Notes: generated from the sequence alone by a model not told the origin. DNA of 64,000 nt from Fusobacterium ulcerans (GCF_003019675.1 NZ_CP028105.1:2372282-2436281), one strand, 5' to 3'; shown: positions 44,241 to 52,148, counted from the stretch's first letter. Program-made: numbers and translations.

Positions 44241-44570
44241 ATGGAAGTTTTTATACATCACATATATGAATATCAAAAAGGAATTAGAAATCTGATATTA
44301 CATACTACAGAAAAAAATAACATAGAGATTATAAAAGAAAAATTAAGTGCTGAAAATATAGATTATATAATATATCCTTTAGGAAAGCAAAGAATAAATG
44401 TATTCTTTGGAGCAAAGGAATGTGTAGAGGTAATAAAAAATATAAATAAAGTTTCTTTAACAGCTTATACTCCAGAAGAGGATTTTATACTTGGAATAAT
44501 GCTTGGATATGATAGAAGAAGACAGTGTGAAAGATTTTTAAAATTTAAAGAAAAAGCTATTAGTGCATAA
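44241..44570 (+). CDS. DUF2023 family protein
   Basis: 109 residues, resembling DUF2023, small proteins of unknown function. Recognisable features: FIHHIYEYQKGIRNLILHTT at the start, YIIYPLGKQRINVFFG in the middle and TPEEDFILGIMLGYDRRRQCERFLKF at the end. No signal peptide or membrane helix. Its family is often beside flavodoxin genes in other bacteria; here it stands alone with its own promoter and terminator, between uvrB and the sugar-acid genes. Confidence 0.85.
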   Translation: MEVFIHHIYEYQKGIRNLILHTTEKNNIEIIKEKLSAENIDYIIYPLGKQRINVFFGAKECVEVIKNINKVSLTAYTPEEDFILGIMLGYDRRRQCERFLKFKEKAISA

Positions 44571-44602
44571 AAAAGGAAACTACCAAAGCAGTTTCCTTTT
44601 TT
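44569..44602 (+). terminator. Terminator of the DUF2023 gene
   Basis: AAAAAAGGAAACT / AGTTTCCTTTTTT, 13 pairs with an 8-base loop; the U tract is part of the stem's 3' arm. A-rich 5' arm means it may also stop minus-strand transcripts coming from the sugar-acid operon. Confidence 0.88.
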
Positions 44603-44775
44603 GATTAATATTATAATTTTAAATTTGATATATTTTATTTGTTCTCATTAAAAATATTTTCTTTTTCAAGATATTTAAAATTAGTATTTAAATTGCTTAA
44701 AATATTTTTAATCTTTTGCTTCATTATATTAATAGCTATTTTGTATAATAAAATATTTCCATCAAATTTTACTTT

Positions 44776-45546
44776 TTATCTTACAAGCCATCCTCCATCG
44801 ATTGCTAAGATATGTCCATTTACATAATCAGAAGCCTTACTTGCCAGAAATACTACTCCTCCTACTAAATCAGAAGTTTCACCCCATCTTTCAGCAGGAA
44901 TTCTATTTAATATTTCCTTTTCTCTCACTTCATCAGCTCTAATAGGTGCTGTGTTAGCAGTTTTTATATATCCAGGAGCCACTGCATTGATCTGTATATT
45001 TTTCCCTGCCAGTTCATTAGCAAAGGCTTTTGTAAGACCTGCAACTCCATGTTTGCTTGCTGTATAAGATGGAACAAATTTTCCTCCTTGAAATGAAAGC
45101 ATAGAAGCTATATTTATTATTTTTCCATGTCCTTGTTTTGCCATTTCAACAGCAGCAGTTTTAGATAAATAATATACAGCAGATAGGTTAATATCCAAAA
45201 CTGTTTTCCAGTCATCATTTGACCCCTCTAATAAAGGAGATCTTTTTATTGTTCCAGCATTATTGACAAGGATATCTATTTTACCATAAGTTTTTATACA
45301 TTCAGATACAGCTGACATAGCATTTTCTTCCTTAGATAAATCTCCTGTTGAAAAACGTGCTTCCTTCCCAAATTTTGCCACTTCTTCAATGAGAGAATCC
45401 ATATCTCTGTTGCTATGTGCATAAATAAATATATCTGCTCCAGCAGCAGCAAGAGCTAAAGCTATTTCTCTTCCTATACCAGTATTTCCTCCAGTTATCA
45501 TAGCAACTTTTCCTTGTAAACTGAAGAAATCTAATGAAAAATTCAT
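44776..45546 (-). CDS. kduD: 2-dehydro-3-deoxy-D-gluconate 5-dehydrogenase (KduD-like SDR)
   Basis: Short-chain dehydrogenase of 256 residues. Cofactor loop ITGGNTGIGREIALALA, NNAG (LVNNAGTIKR), catalytic Ser in INIASMLSFQGG and YTASK as the Tyr/Lys pair. The beginning FSLDFFSLQGKVAMITGG and the end DYVNGHILAIDGGWLVR are typical of KduD, which converts 2,5-diketo-3-deoxygluconate to 2-keto-3-deoxygluconate (KDG). It is last in the transporter operon, and kdgK and eda for KDG use lie across the regulator gene. SDR substrates are hard to fix from sequence, but the context supports this one. kduI is not in the window. Confidence 0.82.
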   Translation of the reverse strand: MNFSLDFFSLQGKVAMITGGNTGIGREIALALAAAGADIFIYAHSNRDMDSLIEEVAKFGKEARFSTGDLSKEENAMSAVSECIKTYGKIDILVNNAGTIKRSPLLEGSNDDWKTVLDINLSAVYYLSKTAAVEMAKQGHGKIINIASMLSFQGGKFVPSYTASKHGVAGLTKAFANELAGKNIQINAVAPGYIKTANTAPIRADEVREKEILNRIPAERWGETSDLVGGVVFLASKASDYVNGHILAIDGGWLVR

Positions 45547-45561
45547 ATCCTCATCTCCTTT

Positions 45562-47028
45562 TTATTTTTTCTTTTTTAAAGCTGATATCATAGAAAGAAC
45601 AGTTAAAATTAAAAATACTACTGTAATTGGTCTAGTATATAGGAAACTGTAAGATCCCTCATACATCAAAACTGCTTTTCTCAAGTTAGTTTCAAGCATT
45701 GGTCCTAAGATAACAGCCAGAACTATTGGAGAGCTAGGCATTTTTATTTTTGACATAATATATCCAATAATACCAAAGACAAAAGTAACTCCTACATCAA
45801 ATAAGCTGTTGTTCATAGAGTATGATCCAATAGTTGAAAGAATCAATATAGCAGGAATCATCAAAGTTTTTGGAATTTCTACAATTCTGCTGTAGAACTT
45901 GATACCTGCTAATCCTATAAATAATAGAAGAATATTTCCAATTATCATAGAACTGAATAATCCATAAACTATTTCAGGGTTTTGTTCAAAAAGAAGCGGA
46001 CCTGGAGTTAACCCTTGAATAATAAGTGCTCCTAATAGAACAGCAGCAACAGCATCTCCAGGAACTCCAAGAGTAAGCAATGGAACTAATGCTCCACCAG
46101 TAACTCCGTTGTTACCAGCTTCAGGAGCTGATATACCAACAAGGCTTCCTTCTCCAAATTTTTCATTTTTATTACTTCTTTTTGCTTCATTGTAACATAC
46201 AAAGGCAGCGATATCAGCACCAGCACCAGGAATAGATCCTATGAAAGTTCCGATAGCTCCGCATTTAAGTATAGTAGGAAGACAATGTTTTATCTCTTTC
46301 CAGTTCATATAGTTTTTATCCATAACTATATCTGTTTTTATTTCTTTTTCTCCTACTAAAGTTTCTATTTGATTGAAAACTTCTGATACAGCAAATAGTC
46401 CTATAAGAACAGGAATAACTGAAAATCCATTAAGAAGATCAACTACTCCGAAAGTAAATCTTGGGTAGCTTGTAATAGCATCCATACCAAAACAAGATAT
46501 CAATAACCCTATCATTCCAGCAATTATTCCCTTTAAGAAATTTTCAGCTGATATACTTGCAATAATAGTAAGTCCAAATAGGGCTAACGCAAAATATTCA
46601 GGAGCAGAGAATCTCAAAGCAAATTTTGCCAGTACAGGTGATATAGTAACAAGAGCAAGACAGCTGATGAGCCCTCCTAATGCAGAAGCAATAGTAGAAG
46701 CACTAAGAGCCTTTGTAGGATATCCTTTTTTTACTAAAGCATAACCATCAAAGCAAGTAGCAGCTGATGCCGGAGTTCCAGGAGTATTCAAAAGAATAGC
46801 AGAGATAGATCCTCCATAAATAGCTCCAATATATATTCCAACAAGCATTATAAGACCAGTAACCGCATCCATTCCAAAAGTAAATGGAAGAAGGATAGCG
46901 ACTCCCATTGTAGCAGTAAGACCTGGAAGAGCTCCAATAACAATCCCTCCAGTTACTCCAAGAACCAGATAAAATAAATTACCTAGCAAAAGAGCAGTAG
47001 ATAAACCTTGTATTAAGTGACCAAACAT
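45562..47028 (-). CDS. tctA: Tripartite tricarboxylate transporter, large membrane subunit (TctA)
   Basis: 488 residues, about twelve membrane helices. Family signatures: GIVIGALPGLTATMGVAILLPFTFGMD near the start, YGGSISAILLNTPGTPASAATCFDGY and a second copy IGSIPGAGADIAAFVCYNEAKRS ... GVTGGALVPLLTLGVPGDAVAAVLLGAL. Works with TctB and the binding protein TctC as a secondary, ion-coupled uptake system. The co-transcribed kduD and the nearby eda-kdgK indicate a sugar acid rather than citrate as cargo (inference). AGGGGGAA precedes the ATG. Confidence 0.92.
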   Translation of the reverse strand: MFGHLIQGLSTALLLGNLFYLVLGVTGGIVIGALPGLTATMGVAILLPFTFGMDAVTGLIMLVGIYIGAIYGGSISAILLNTPGTPASAATCFDGYALVKKGYPTKALSASTIASALGGLISCLALVTISPVLAKFALRFSAPEYFALALFGLTIIASISAENFLKGIIAGMIGLLISCFGMDAITSYPRFTFGVVDLLNGFSVIPVLIGLFAVSEVFNQIETLVGEKEIKTDIVMDKNYMNWKEIKHCLPTILKCGAIGTFIGSIPGAGADIAAFVCYNEAKRSNKNEKFGEGSLVGISAPEAGNNGVTGGALVPLLTLGVPGDAVAAVLLGALIIQGLTPGPLLFEQNPEIVYGLFSSMIIGNILLLFIGLAGIKFYSRIVEIPKTLMIPAILILSTIGSYSMNNSLFDVGVTFVFGIIGYIMSKIKMPSSPIVLAVILGPMLETNLRKAVLMYEGSYSFLYTRPITVVFLILTVLSMISALKKKK

Positions 47029-47051
47029 CTATATTTTCCCCCTTATTTTAA

Positions 47052-47492
47052 TTAAATAAACAATCCAGTAGGCAAAGATACTTTAAAAGCATAAGTAAAT
47101 AATAAATATAAAGCTATAGGGAATGCTATTGCAAATATTATATTTAATATTTTTGACTTACTCTTCAAAATAGTTATTACAACAAAAGCAAAAATTACAG
47201 TAGATACTAAATAACCAATTCTGTCTATAAGAAATATATATACAGCAAAAGCAAAAATAACCATAAAAGTATATTTCATATTTGGATTGTAAATACTTTT
47301 TTTATCTTTATTTTTTATGCTTCCTACAAAAAGCATAGCAGAAAGTATAAATAAAATAACTGCAATAACCTTAGGGAAGAAGTCAGGACCTAATCCAGAG
47401 TTTCCAATAAAAGCCATGTTAAATTGAGTAGATGAATAAAAAATAAAAGCACTCACTATACATAAAAATGCAGAAAAAACAGTTTCTAACAA
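47052..47492 (-). CDS. tctB: Tripartite tricarboxylate transporter, small membrane subunit (TctB)
   Basis: 146 residues with four predicted membrane helices; the pattern GLGPDFFPKVIAVILFILSAMLFVGS near the N-terminus is typical of TctB. The start is TTG at 47492, seven bases after GGGGG. It lies between tctC and tctA, 23 bases upstream of the latter. This subunit diverges fast, so recognition relies partly on topology and position. Confidence 0.85.
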   Translation of the reverse strand: MLETVFSAFLCIVSAFIFYSSTQFNMAFIGNSGLGPDFFPKVIAVILFILSAMLFVGSIKNKDKKSIYNPNMKYTFMVIFAFAVYIFLIDRIGYLVSTVIFAFVVITILKSKSKILNIIFAIAFPIALYLLFTYAFKVSLPTGLFI

Positions 47493-47515
47493 AATTAATC
47501 CCCCTTTTACGAAAT

Positions 47516-47562
47516 GTGGGTGACTTATAAGTAGAAATTTAATCTAGCTTTTGGTCACCCAC
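47516..47562 (-). repeat. Stem-loop between tctC and tctB
   Basis: GTGGGTGAC (47516-47524) and GTCACCCAC (47554-47562) are perfect complements with a 29-base loop. No T tract follows on the minus strand, so rather than a terminator it may protect the tctC message end, giving more binding protein than membrane subunits. Confidence 0.6.
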
Positions 47563-47593
47563 TTCCATACATTAATTTAAGAATTCTTTATGA

Positions 47594-48520
47594 TTATTTT
47601 AAAGATTTAACTATAGAATCTATTGTAGCAGTATCTTCTATTATAAATGTTTCGAAATCTTTTCCATTTAGGTATTTAATTCCAAATGTAGAGTTATTCA
47701 TGAAATCTTTAAAATCATCTGACTCAACAGATTTTTTAATAGCAGCATCAAGAGTAGCAACTATCTCAGGAGAAGTTCCTTTAGGTACTGCAATACCTCT
47801 CCAAGTACCAGAAACAACATCATGTCCTAATTCTTTTAATGTAGCAACTTCTGGAAGGCTTTCTATTCTAGTATCAGCCATGATTCCTAAAGCTCTTAAT
47901 TGACCAGCTTTAAGTTGTCCAATAGCTTCTCCCGGTCCCATTAGAGAGAAGTCAGCATGTTTTCCTAATAATGCAGGGATAACTTCCCCAGCTCCATTGT
48001 AAGGAATATGGTTGAATTTTACTCCAGCTTCATTTTCTATAGCTAAAGCATAGAAATTAGGTTTAGCTGTACTTGCAAATTTTATTTTTTCAGGATTTGC
48101 TTTTGCATCTGCTAAAAGATCATCTAAAGTTTGATATTTAGAATCTTTTTCAACTAATACAACAGCTGGATCCATATTTACTAAAGATACTAATGCAAAA
48201 TCTTTGTAACTGATAGGAGAAAGATTCATTAAAGGTAATGAAACTATTTCTCTAGTTATCATAGTAATTGTATATCCATCTTTTTTTTGAGTAGCTCCAA
48301 AAGTCATTCCAACAGCTCCAGCTCCACCAGTTTTGTTAACGATAACTACTGAAGTACCAAGCTCTTTTTCCATAAGACTTCCCAGTTTTCTAGCAACTGC
48401 ATCTGTTCCTCCACCAGCACTGAATGGTACAACCATGTTAATGTTTTTACTAGGATAAGCTTTAGCAAAAGCACAAGCAGCCATTAAAGTGAAAATAATC
48501 ATCATAAGTTTTTTTCTCAT
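47594..48520 (-). CDS. tctC: Tripartite tricarboxylate transporter substrate-binding protein (TctC/Bug)
   Basis: 308 residues with a signal peptide (RKKLMMIIFTLMAACAFAKA, cleaved near residue 19-20). The mature protein begins YPSKNINMVVPFSAGGGTDAVARKL, the hallmark of Bug-type binding proteins, and has VNKTGGAGAVGM and NHIPYNGAGEVIPALLGKHADFSLMG, the two other conserved ligand loops. A strong GAGGAGGAC precedes the ATG. Bug proteins bind carboxylates and other small acids, so the ligand is not fixed by family. It is the first gene of the minus-strand operon that ends with kduD. Confidence 0.92.
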   Translation of the reverse strand: MRKKLMMIIFTLMAACAFAKAYPSKNINMVVPFSAGGGTDAVARKLGSLMEKELGTSVVIVNKTGGAGAVGMTFGATQKKDGYTITMITREIVSLPLMNLSPISYKDFALVSLVNMDPAVVLVEKDSKYQTLDDLLADAKANPEKIKFASTAKPNFYALAIENEAGVKFNHIPYNGAGEVIPALLGKHADFSLMGPGEAIGQLKAGQLRALGIMADTRIESLPEVATLKELGHDVVSGTWRGIAVPKGTSPEIVATLDAAIKKSVESDDFKDFMNNSTFGIKYLNGKDFETFIIEDTATIDSIVKSLK

Positions 48521-48703
48521 AAATCTGTCCTCCTCAGTTTTACTAATATGACAAAATTTTCAAAGTATATATTGTGTACACTGTATTGAAATAGAAATTT
48601 TTGTTATATTAGATTTCTTTTTATATTATTTTTAATTAAACATCTTATAATCTATTTATAACCCAATATTACTAAAAAGTACAATAAAAAAATAAAGAAA
48701 AAA

Positions 48704-48717
48704 TTTCATATATGAAA
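48704..48717. promoter_or_regulatory. IclR-type operator copy 1
   Basis: TTTCATATATGAAA, a perfect 14-base palindrome between tctC and the regulator gene, just upstream of the possible tctC promoter. Same motif as at 48792, 49785 and 49880. Confidence 0.7.
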
Positions 48718-48791
48718 CAAAACTTGAGAAACCTAGATAAAACTTTAATAGAATCATAGAATAGCTATAAAAAAAATATAAAAAAGTTAGT

Positions 48792-48805
48792 TCCATATAT
48801 GGAAA
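48792..48805. promoter_or_regulatory. IclR-type operator copy 2 at the regulator promoter
   Basis: TTCCATATATGGAA, a perfect palindrome that ends 8 bases before the TATAAT at 48814-48819 and overlaps its -35 position. This placement suggests autoregulation of the IclR gene. Confidence 0.7.
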
Positions 48806-48907
48806 AATATAGTATAATATATTATAGATTTTTTTGAAAATATCTCATTTTTAATGGTTTAATTATATAAATTTTAAAACAAAAACCTAATCAAAAAGGG
48901 AGGGAAA

Positions 48908-49666
48908 ATGGAAACAGAGAAAAAAGTTCCTGCAATTGAAAAAGCAGACAAGATATTTAAATATCTTTACTATAAAGAATCAGCAACTCAGGCAGATATT
49001 TCTAAAGACTTAGGAATACCTAAAGCAACAACAAACAGACTTTTGTCAGTTCTTACAGAGCTTAAATATTTGAATCTGGAAGGAAGAGAATATAAAATAG
49101 GAGAGAAGTTCTACTTTTTTTCAAATAAGCATGAGAGATATACTTTGATTAAAAATATTGCATATCCATATCTGGAAGAATTATCTTTAAAATTTAAGGA
49201 AACATTTAAAATAAGTGTTTTAGATGAAGATAAAATAAGAAGTATAGGAAAAGTAGAAAGCAGTGATTTTATCAAAATATCAGTTTCTGAAAATGCAATA
49301 TTCCCATTGCATGCAGGAGCAGCAAGTAAACTTTTAATCTGTCAGCTCAGTGAGGGAAGATTGAATAAACTTTTAGAAAAAACTCTTCCTAAATATACAG
49401 AAAATACTATAACTGATAGAGAGGAATTGAAAAGAGAACTTCTTAAAATAAATATAAATAAACTTTCTTTTGATAATATGGAGCATTCAGTGAATATAAG
49501 AGCTGTGGCAGTCCCTATATTAGATAGTAAAAATAGGATAGTAGCTGCTGTGAGCTGTCCATGCTTTCCAGATTCTCTTACAGATGAAAGAGCATTGAAG
49601 ATAGCTGAATCTATGAGAAAATCATGTGAAGAGATATCAAAAAGACTAGAGTATTTTAATAAATAA
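48908..49666 (+). CDS. IclR family transcriptional regulator (KdgR-like)
   Basis: 252 residues. N-terminal winged helix-turn-helix ATQADISKDLGIPKATTNRLLSVLTELKYL (about residues 22-52), then the IclR effector domain with FPLHAGAASKLLIC, VNIRAVAVPILDSKNRIVAAVSCPCF. IclR relatives that control KDG pathways (KdgR) respond to KDG. It is flanked by a divergent transporter-kduD operon and by eda-kdgK, and the same palindrome stands before all three units, so it is probably the regulator of the set. Whether it represses or activates is not visible, though operator positions over promoter elements favour repression. Confidence 0.87.
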   Translation: METEKKVPAIEKADKIFKYLYYKESATQADISKDLGIPKATTNRLLSVLTELKYLNLEGREYKIGEKFYFFSNKHERYTLIKNIAYPYLEELSLKFKETFKISVLDEDKIRSIGKVESSDFIKISVSENAIFPLHAGAASKLLICQLSEGRLNKLLEKTLPKYTENTITDREELKRELLKININKLSFDNMEHSVNIRAVAVPILDSKNRIVAAVSCPCFPDSLTDERALKIAESMRKSCEEISKRLEYFNK

Positions 49667-49684
49667 ATTTCAATATATTAATAT

Positions 49685-49728
49685 AAAGATGATGTTAGGT
49701 TTTTAATTAAACTTAAATCATCTTTTTT
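49685..49728 (+). terminator. Terminator of the IclR regulator gene
   Basis: AAAGATGAT (49685-49693) pairs with ATCATCTTT (49717-49725) and a T run continues to 49728. The 23-base loop has minor internal pairing. Confidence 0.75.
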
Positions 49729-49784
49729 ATTTAAGGAAATCTGCTAAAAATATTGAACTAATTTTGATAATATATAATGAAAAA

Positions 49785-49798
49785 TTTCATATATGAAA
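49785..49798. promoter_or_regulatory. IclR-type operator copy 3, within an eda promoter
   Basis: TTTCATATATGAAA, identical with copy 1, exactly between ATGAAA (49777) and TATAAT (49800), a position where a bound protein would block RNA polymerase. Confidence 0.7.
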
Positions 49799-49879
49799 CT
49801 ATAATTAGAAAAATATTTTTTTGTTTTTCCTGTTTTTAGCATTTTTAATACTTTAAAATTTTTTATCTTTTCTTTTTAA

Positions 49880-49893
49880 TTTCATATATGGAA
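49880..49893. promoter_or_regulatory. IclR-type operator copy 4, upstream of eda
   Basis: TTTCATATATGGAA, a hybrid of the two half-site versions, 20 bases upstream of the TTGAAT/TATAAA promoter of eda. Confidence 0.65.
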
Positions 49894-49913
49894 TTTTATC
49901 TGAGATATTGAGA

Positions 49914-49942
49914 TTGAATTTTTAAATTTTTTAAAGTATAAA
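49914..49942 (+). promoter_or_regulatory. Promoter of eda-kdgK
   Basis: TTGAAT (49914-49919) and TATAAA (49937-49942) with a 17-base spacer, giving a leader of about 60 bases. Confidence 0.5.
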
Positions 49943-50010
49943 TAAAATATAGAAAAGAATAACAAAACATTTCAATATAAATCAAAATAAAATATTTTAG
50001 GAGGAAAGTC

Positions 50011-50646
50011 ATGTTGAAAAAAAGTAAAATTTTAAAAAAAATAACTGATATAGGAATAGTAGCAGTAGTAAGAAGTGAAACTATAGAAGAAGGAATCAGA
50101 ATTTCTAAAGCATGTGTAGAAGGAGGAATTCCAGCAATAGAAGTTACATATACTGTCCCAGGAGCTACTGAAGTAATAAAAGCTCTTAAAGAACAGTTTA
50201 CTTCTGATGAATTAGTAATAGGTGCTGGAACTGTATTAGATGCAGCCACTGCTAGAATAGCTATTTTAGCTGGATCAGAATTTATAGTTTCTCCTGCATT
50301 TGATGAAGAGACTGCAAAATTATGTAATCTGTATCAAGTTCCATATATGCCTGGATGTATGACAATTACTGAAATAACTAAAGCTATGCAGTATGGAGCA
50401 GACATTGTAAAACTTTTCCCAGGAAGTGCTTTTGGACCTTCATTTGTAAAAGCTGTAAAAGCTCCACTTCCTCAGGCTAATATTATGCCTACTGGAGGAG
50501 TAAGTTTAGAAAATATAGATGAATGGTTTAAAAATGGTGTAGTAGCTGTAGGAGCAGGTGGAAAACTAGCTTCTGGATCTAGTGAAGATATTATAACTAC
50601 TGCTAAAGCATTTGTAGAAAAAATAAAAGAGATAAGAAATAAATAA
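50011..50646 (+). CDS. eda: 2-keto-3-deoxy-6-phosphogluconate aldolase
   Basis: Class I aldolase, 211 residues, cleaving KDPG to pyruvate and glyceraldehyde-3-phosphate; many members also act on 4-hydroxy-2-oxoglutarate. IGIVAVVRSETIEEGI carries the Arg of the active site, AIEVTYTVPGA the Glu, and the Schiff-base Lys is in DIVKLFPGSAFGPSFVKAVKAPLP. The GAGTVLDAAT and PTGGVSLENI blocks are conserved. A strong AGGAGG site precedes the ATG. It is followed 26 bases later by kdgK and belongs to the same operator-marked regulon. Confidence 0.94.
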   Translation: MLKKSKILKKITDIGIVAVVRSETIEEGIRISKACVEGGIPAIEVTYTVPGATEVIKALKEQFTSDELVIGAGTVLDAATARIAILAGSEFIVSPAFDEETAKLCNLYQVPYMPGCMTITEITKAMQYGADIVKLFPGSAFGPSFVKAVKAPLPQANIMPTGGVSLENIDEWFKNGVVAVGAGGKLASGSSEDIITTAKAFVEKIKEIRNK

Positions 50647-50672
50647 TCTGGTATAGTGGAGGAAAGACTGCA

Positions 50673-51710
50673 ATGGAGAAAATATTTGATTTTAAAAATA
50701 AAGAATTTGGATTAGTATGCAGTGGGGAAATGATAATGAGGCTTTCTCCTTTGAATAATGAAATGCTGGTTCAAGGACATATGCTTGAAAAGCAAATGGG
50801 AGGGGCAGAATTCAATGTAGCCAGTGGAGTATCTATACTTGGAGAAAAAACTGCTGTTGTGACAAAACTTCCAAAAAATGAATTAGGAAAATTTGCAAAG
50901 AAGATAATAGATTCAAACGGAGTAAGTGATGAATTTGTAGTGTATGATGAATCTAAAAATAAGAGACTGGCCATCTACTATTATGAGTATGGATCATCAC
51001 CAAGAAAACCAAATGTTACATATGACAGACAAAATTCATCATTTCAGTCTTTTAAGGCAGATGAAGTAAAGAGTTCAGTATATAATAGAGCAGAAATCTT
51101 TCATACAAGTGGAATAACTTTAGGATTGTGTGAAACTTCAAATAAATTGACTTATGATCTTATCAAAAATTTTAAAGATGGAGGAGCACTAATATCTTTT
51201 GATGTAAACTTCAGAAGAAATCTTTGGACTGAAGAAGAAGCAAGAATTGAGATTGAAAAATTGCTTCCATTTGTTGATATACTTTTTGCTTCTGAAGAAA
51301 CTTTTAGAAAAATGTTTCAGAAAACAGGAAATTTAGAAGAGATTATAAGAGCTTTTGCAAAAGAATTTAATATATCATTTATTGCTTCTACTCAAAGAAC
51401 AGTAAATTCTCCAAAATCTCATAATTTTACTTCATTAATATATAACAGAAAAAATGATACTTTCTATTGTGAATCTCCATATGAAAATATAGAGATAGTA
51501 GATAGAATAGGAAGTGGAGATGCTTATGTAGCAGGAGTACTATATGGAATCCTTAAACATAACAATCCAGAAAAAGCAATGAAATATGGAAATGCTAATT
51601 CAGTATTGAAAAATACTATAATAGGAGATATATCTTGTGCAGATGTTACCCTTGTAGAAAGTATAATAGCTGATCATGAGAATGGAAATACAACTGAGAT
51701 GAATAGATAA
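50673..51710 (+). CDS. kdgK: 2-keto-3-deoxygluconate kinase
   Basis: PfkB-family sugar kinase, 345 residues, phosphorylating KDG to KDPG. Substrate region MEKQMGGAEFNVASGVSILGEKTAVVTKLP, and the C-terminal catalytic motif EIVDRIGSGDAYVAGVLYGIL, where GSGDA holds the catalytic Asp. SFDVNFRRNLW is a family block near the middle. PfkB kinases vary in substrate, but pairing with eda and kduD supports KDG. It ends the operon, with a terminator following. Confidence 0.88.
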   Translation: MEKIFDFKNKEFGLVCSGEMIMRLSPLNNEMLVQGHMLEKQMGGAEFNVASGVSILGEKTAVVTKLPKNELGKFAKKIIDSNGVSDEFVVYDESKNKRLAIYYYEYGSSPRKPNVTYDRQNSSFQSFKADEVKSSVYNRAEIFHTSGITLGLCETSNKLTYDLIKNFKDGGALISFDVNFRRNLWTEEEARIEIEKLLPFVDILFASEETFRKMFQKTGNLEEIIRAFAKEFNISFIASTQRTVNSPKSHNFTSLIYNRKNDTFYCESPYENIEIVDRIGSGDAYVAGVLYGILKHNNPEKAMKYGNANSVLKNTIIGDISCADVTLVESIIADHENGNTTEMNR

Positions 51711-51748
51711 TTAAGCCACCTGACTTTAAGTTAATTTATAAAAAAGAG

Positions 51749-51786
51749 AGAGATCTAAAATTTATATAATTTTAGATCTCTTTTTC
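51749..51786 (+). terminator. Terminator of eda-kdgK
   Basis: Perfect 14-pair stem AGAGATCTAAAATT (51749-51762) / AATTTTAGATCTCT (51768-51781), 5-base loop, T tract after. Confidence 0.93.
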
Positions 51787-52148
51787 TATTTTATTGATTA
51801 AAATTTACAATTAGACAAAATATTTTAAAAAATTAAGCTGTTGAAAAACAGTTTTTTTATTTTCTGAGCCAATATAAATCTTTAAATTTAAACAATTTTG
51901 TGATTGTTTTGTGTTTTTTAAGTGAAATTATTGATTGACAAAGAGAAATAATAATATTATAATCAACTCATAGTTTTCTATAAAACTAAAAATAACTATT
52001 AATTGTTTGTTTTGATAAAAAATAAAAAATAATATATTTTAATTGGAAAATAAAATTAAATAAATAAATATTTTTATTTTATATTAAAATTTATAAATAA
52101 TTTGATTTAAATATACAATTTATAATTAAAAATAAGGGGAAAAGAAAA
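51787..52148. other. Promoter region and long leader of the polysaccharide locus
   Basis: No gene. 51838-51858 is a small CTGTT/AACAG hairpin with a GAAA loop and seven T, perhaps a second terminator. A consensus promoter follows at 51935-51963. After it comes a leader of roughly 180 bases that is almost entirely A and T. TAGTTTT (51971-51977) / AAAACTA (51982-51988) would form a 7-pair hairpin right at the 5' end of the transcript. GGGGAAAAG near 52136 serves the first gene. No ops/JUMPstart element seen. Confidence 0.6.
51935..51963 (+). promoter_or_regulatory. Consensus housekeeping promoter of the polysaccharide locus
   Basis: Exact TTGACA (51935-51940), 17-base spacer, exact TATAAT (51958-51963). 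The only promoter in the window with both hexamers perfect; start expected near 51970. Confidence 0.88.

Larger units (their letters stand above)
48521..48907. promoter_or_regulatory. Divergent control region of tctC and the IclR regulator
   Basis: No gene. It holds two TTYCATATATGRAA palindromes (listed separately), a TATAAT at 48814-48819 for the regulator, and on the minus strand TTGTAC with TATAAA 18 bases later (about 48666-48695) as a possible tctC promoter. A second, different palindrome GTGTACAC (48574-48581) lies in the presumed tctC leader. AGGGAGGG precedes the regulator start. Confidence 0.55.
49667..50010. promoter_or_regulatory. Terminator and control region between the regulator and eda
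   Basis: No gene. It contains a terminator (49685-49728), two operator palindromes (49785 and 49880), and two possible promoters: ATGAAA (49777-49782) with TATAAT (49800-49805), 17-base spacer, and TTGAAT (49914-49919) with TATAAA (49937-49942), also 17 bases. AGGAGG precedes eda. Confidence 0.6.

Noticed and set aside
44639-44827. 62-codon hydrophobic plus-strand frame after DUF2023
   Set aside because: No ribosome site, runs into the antisense of kduD; hydrophobic because of T-richness.
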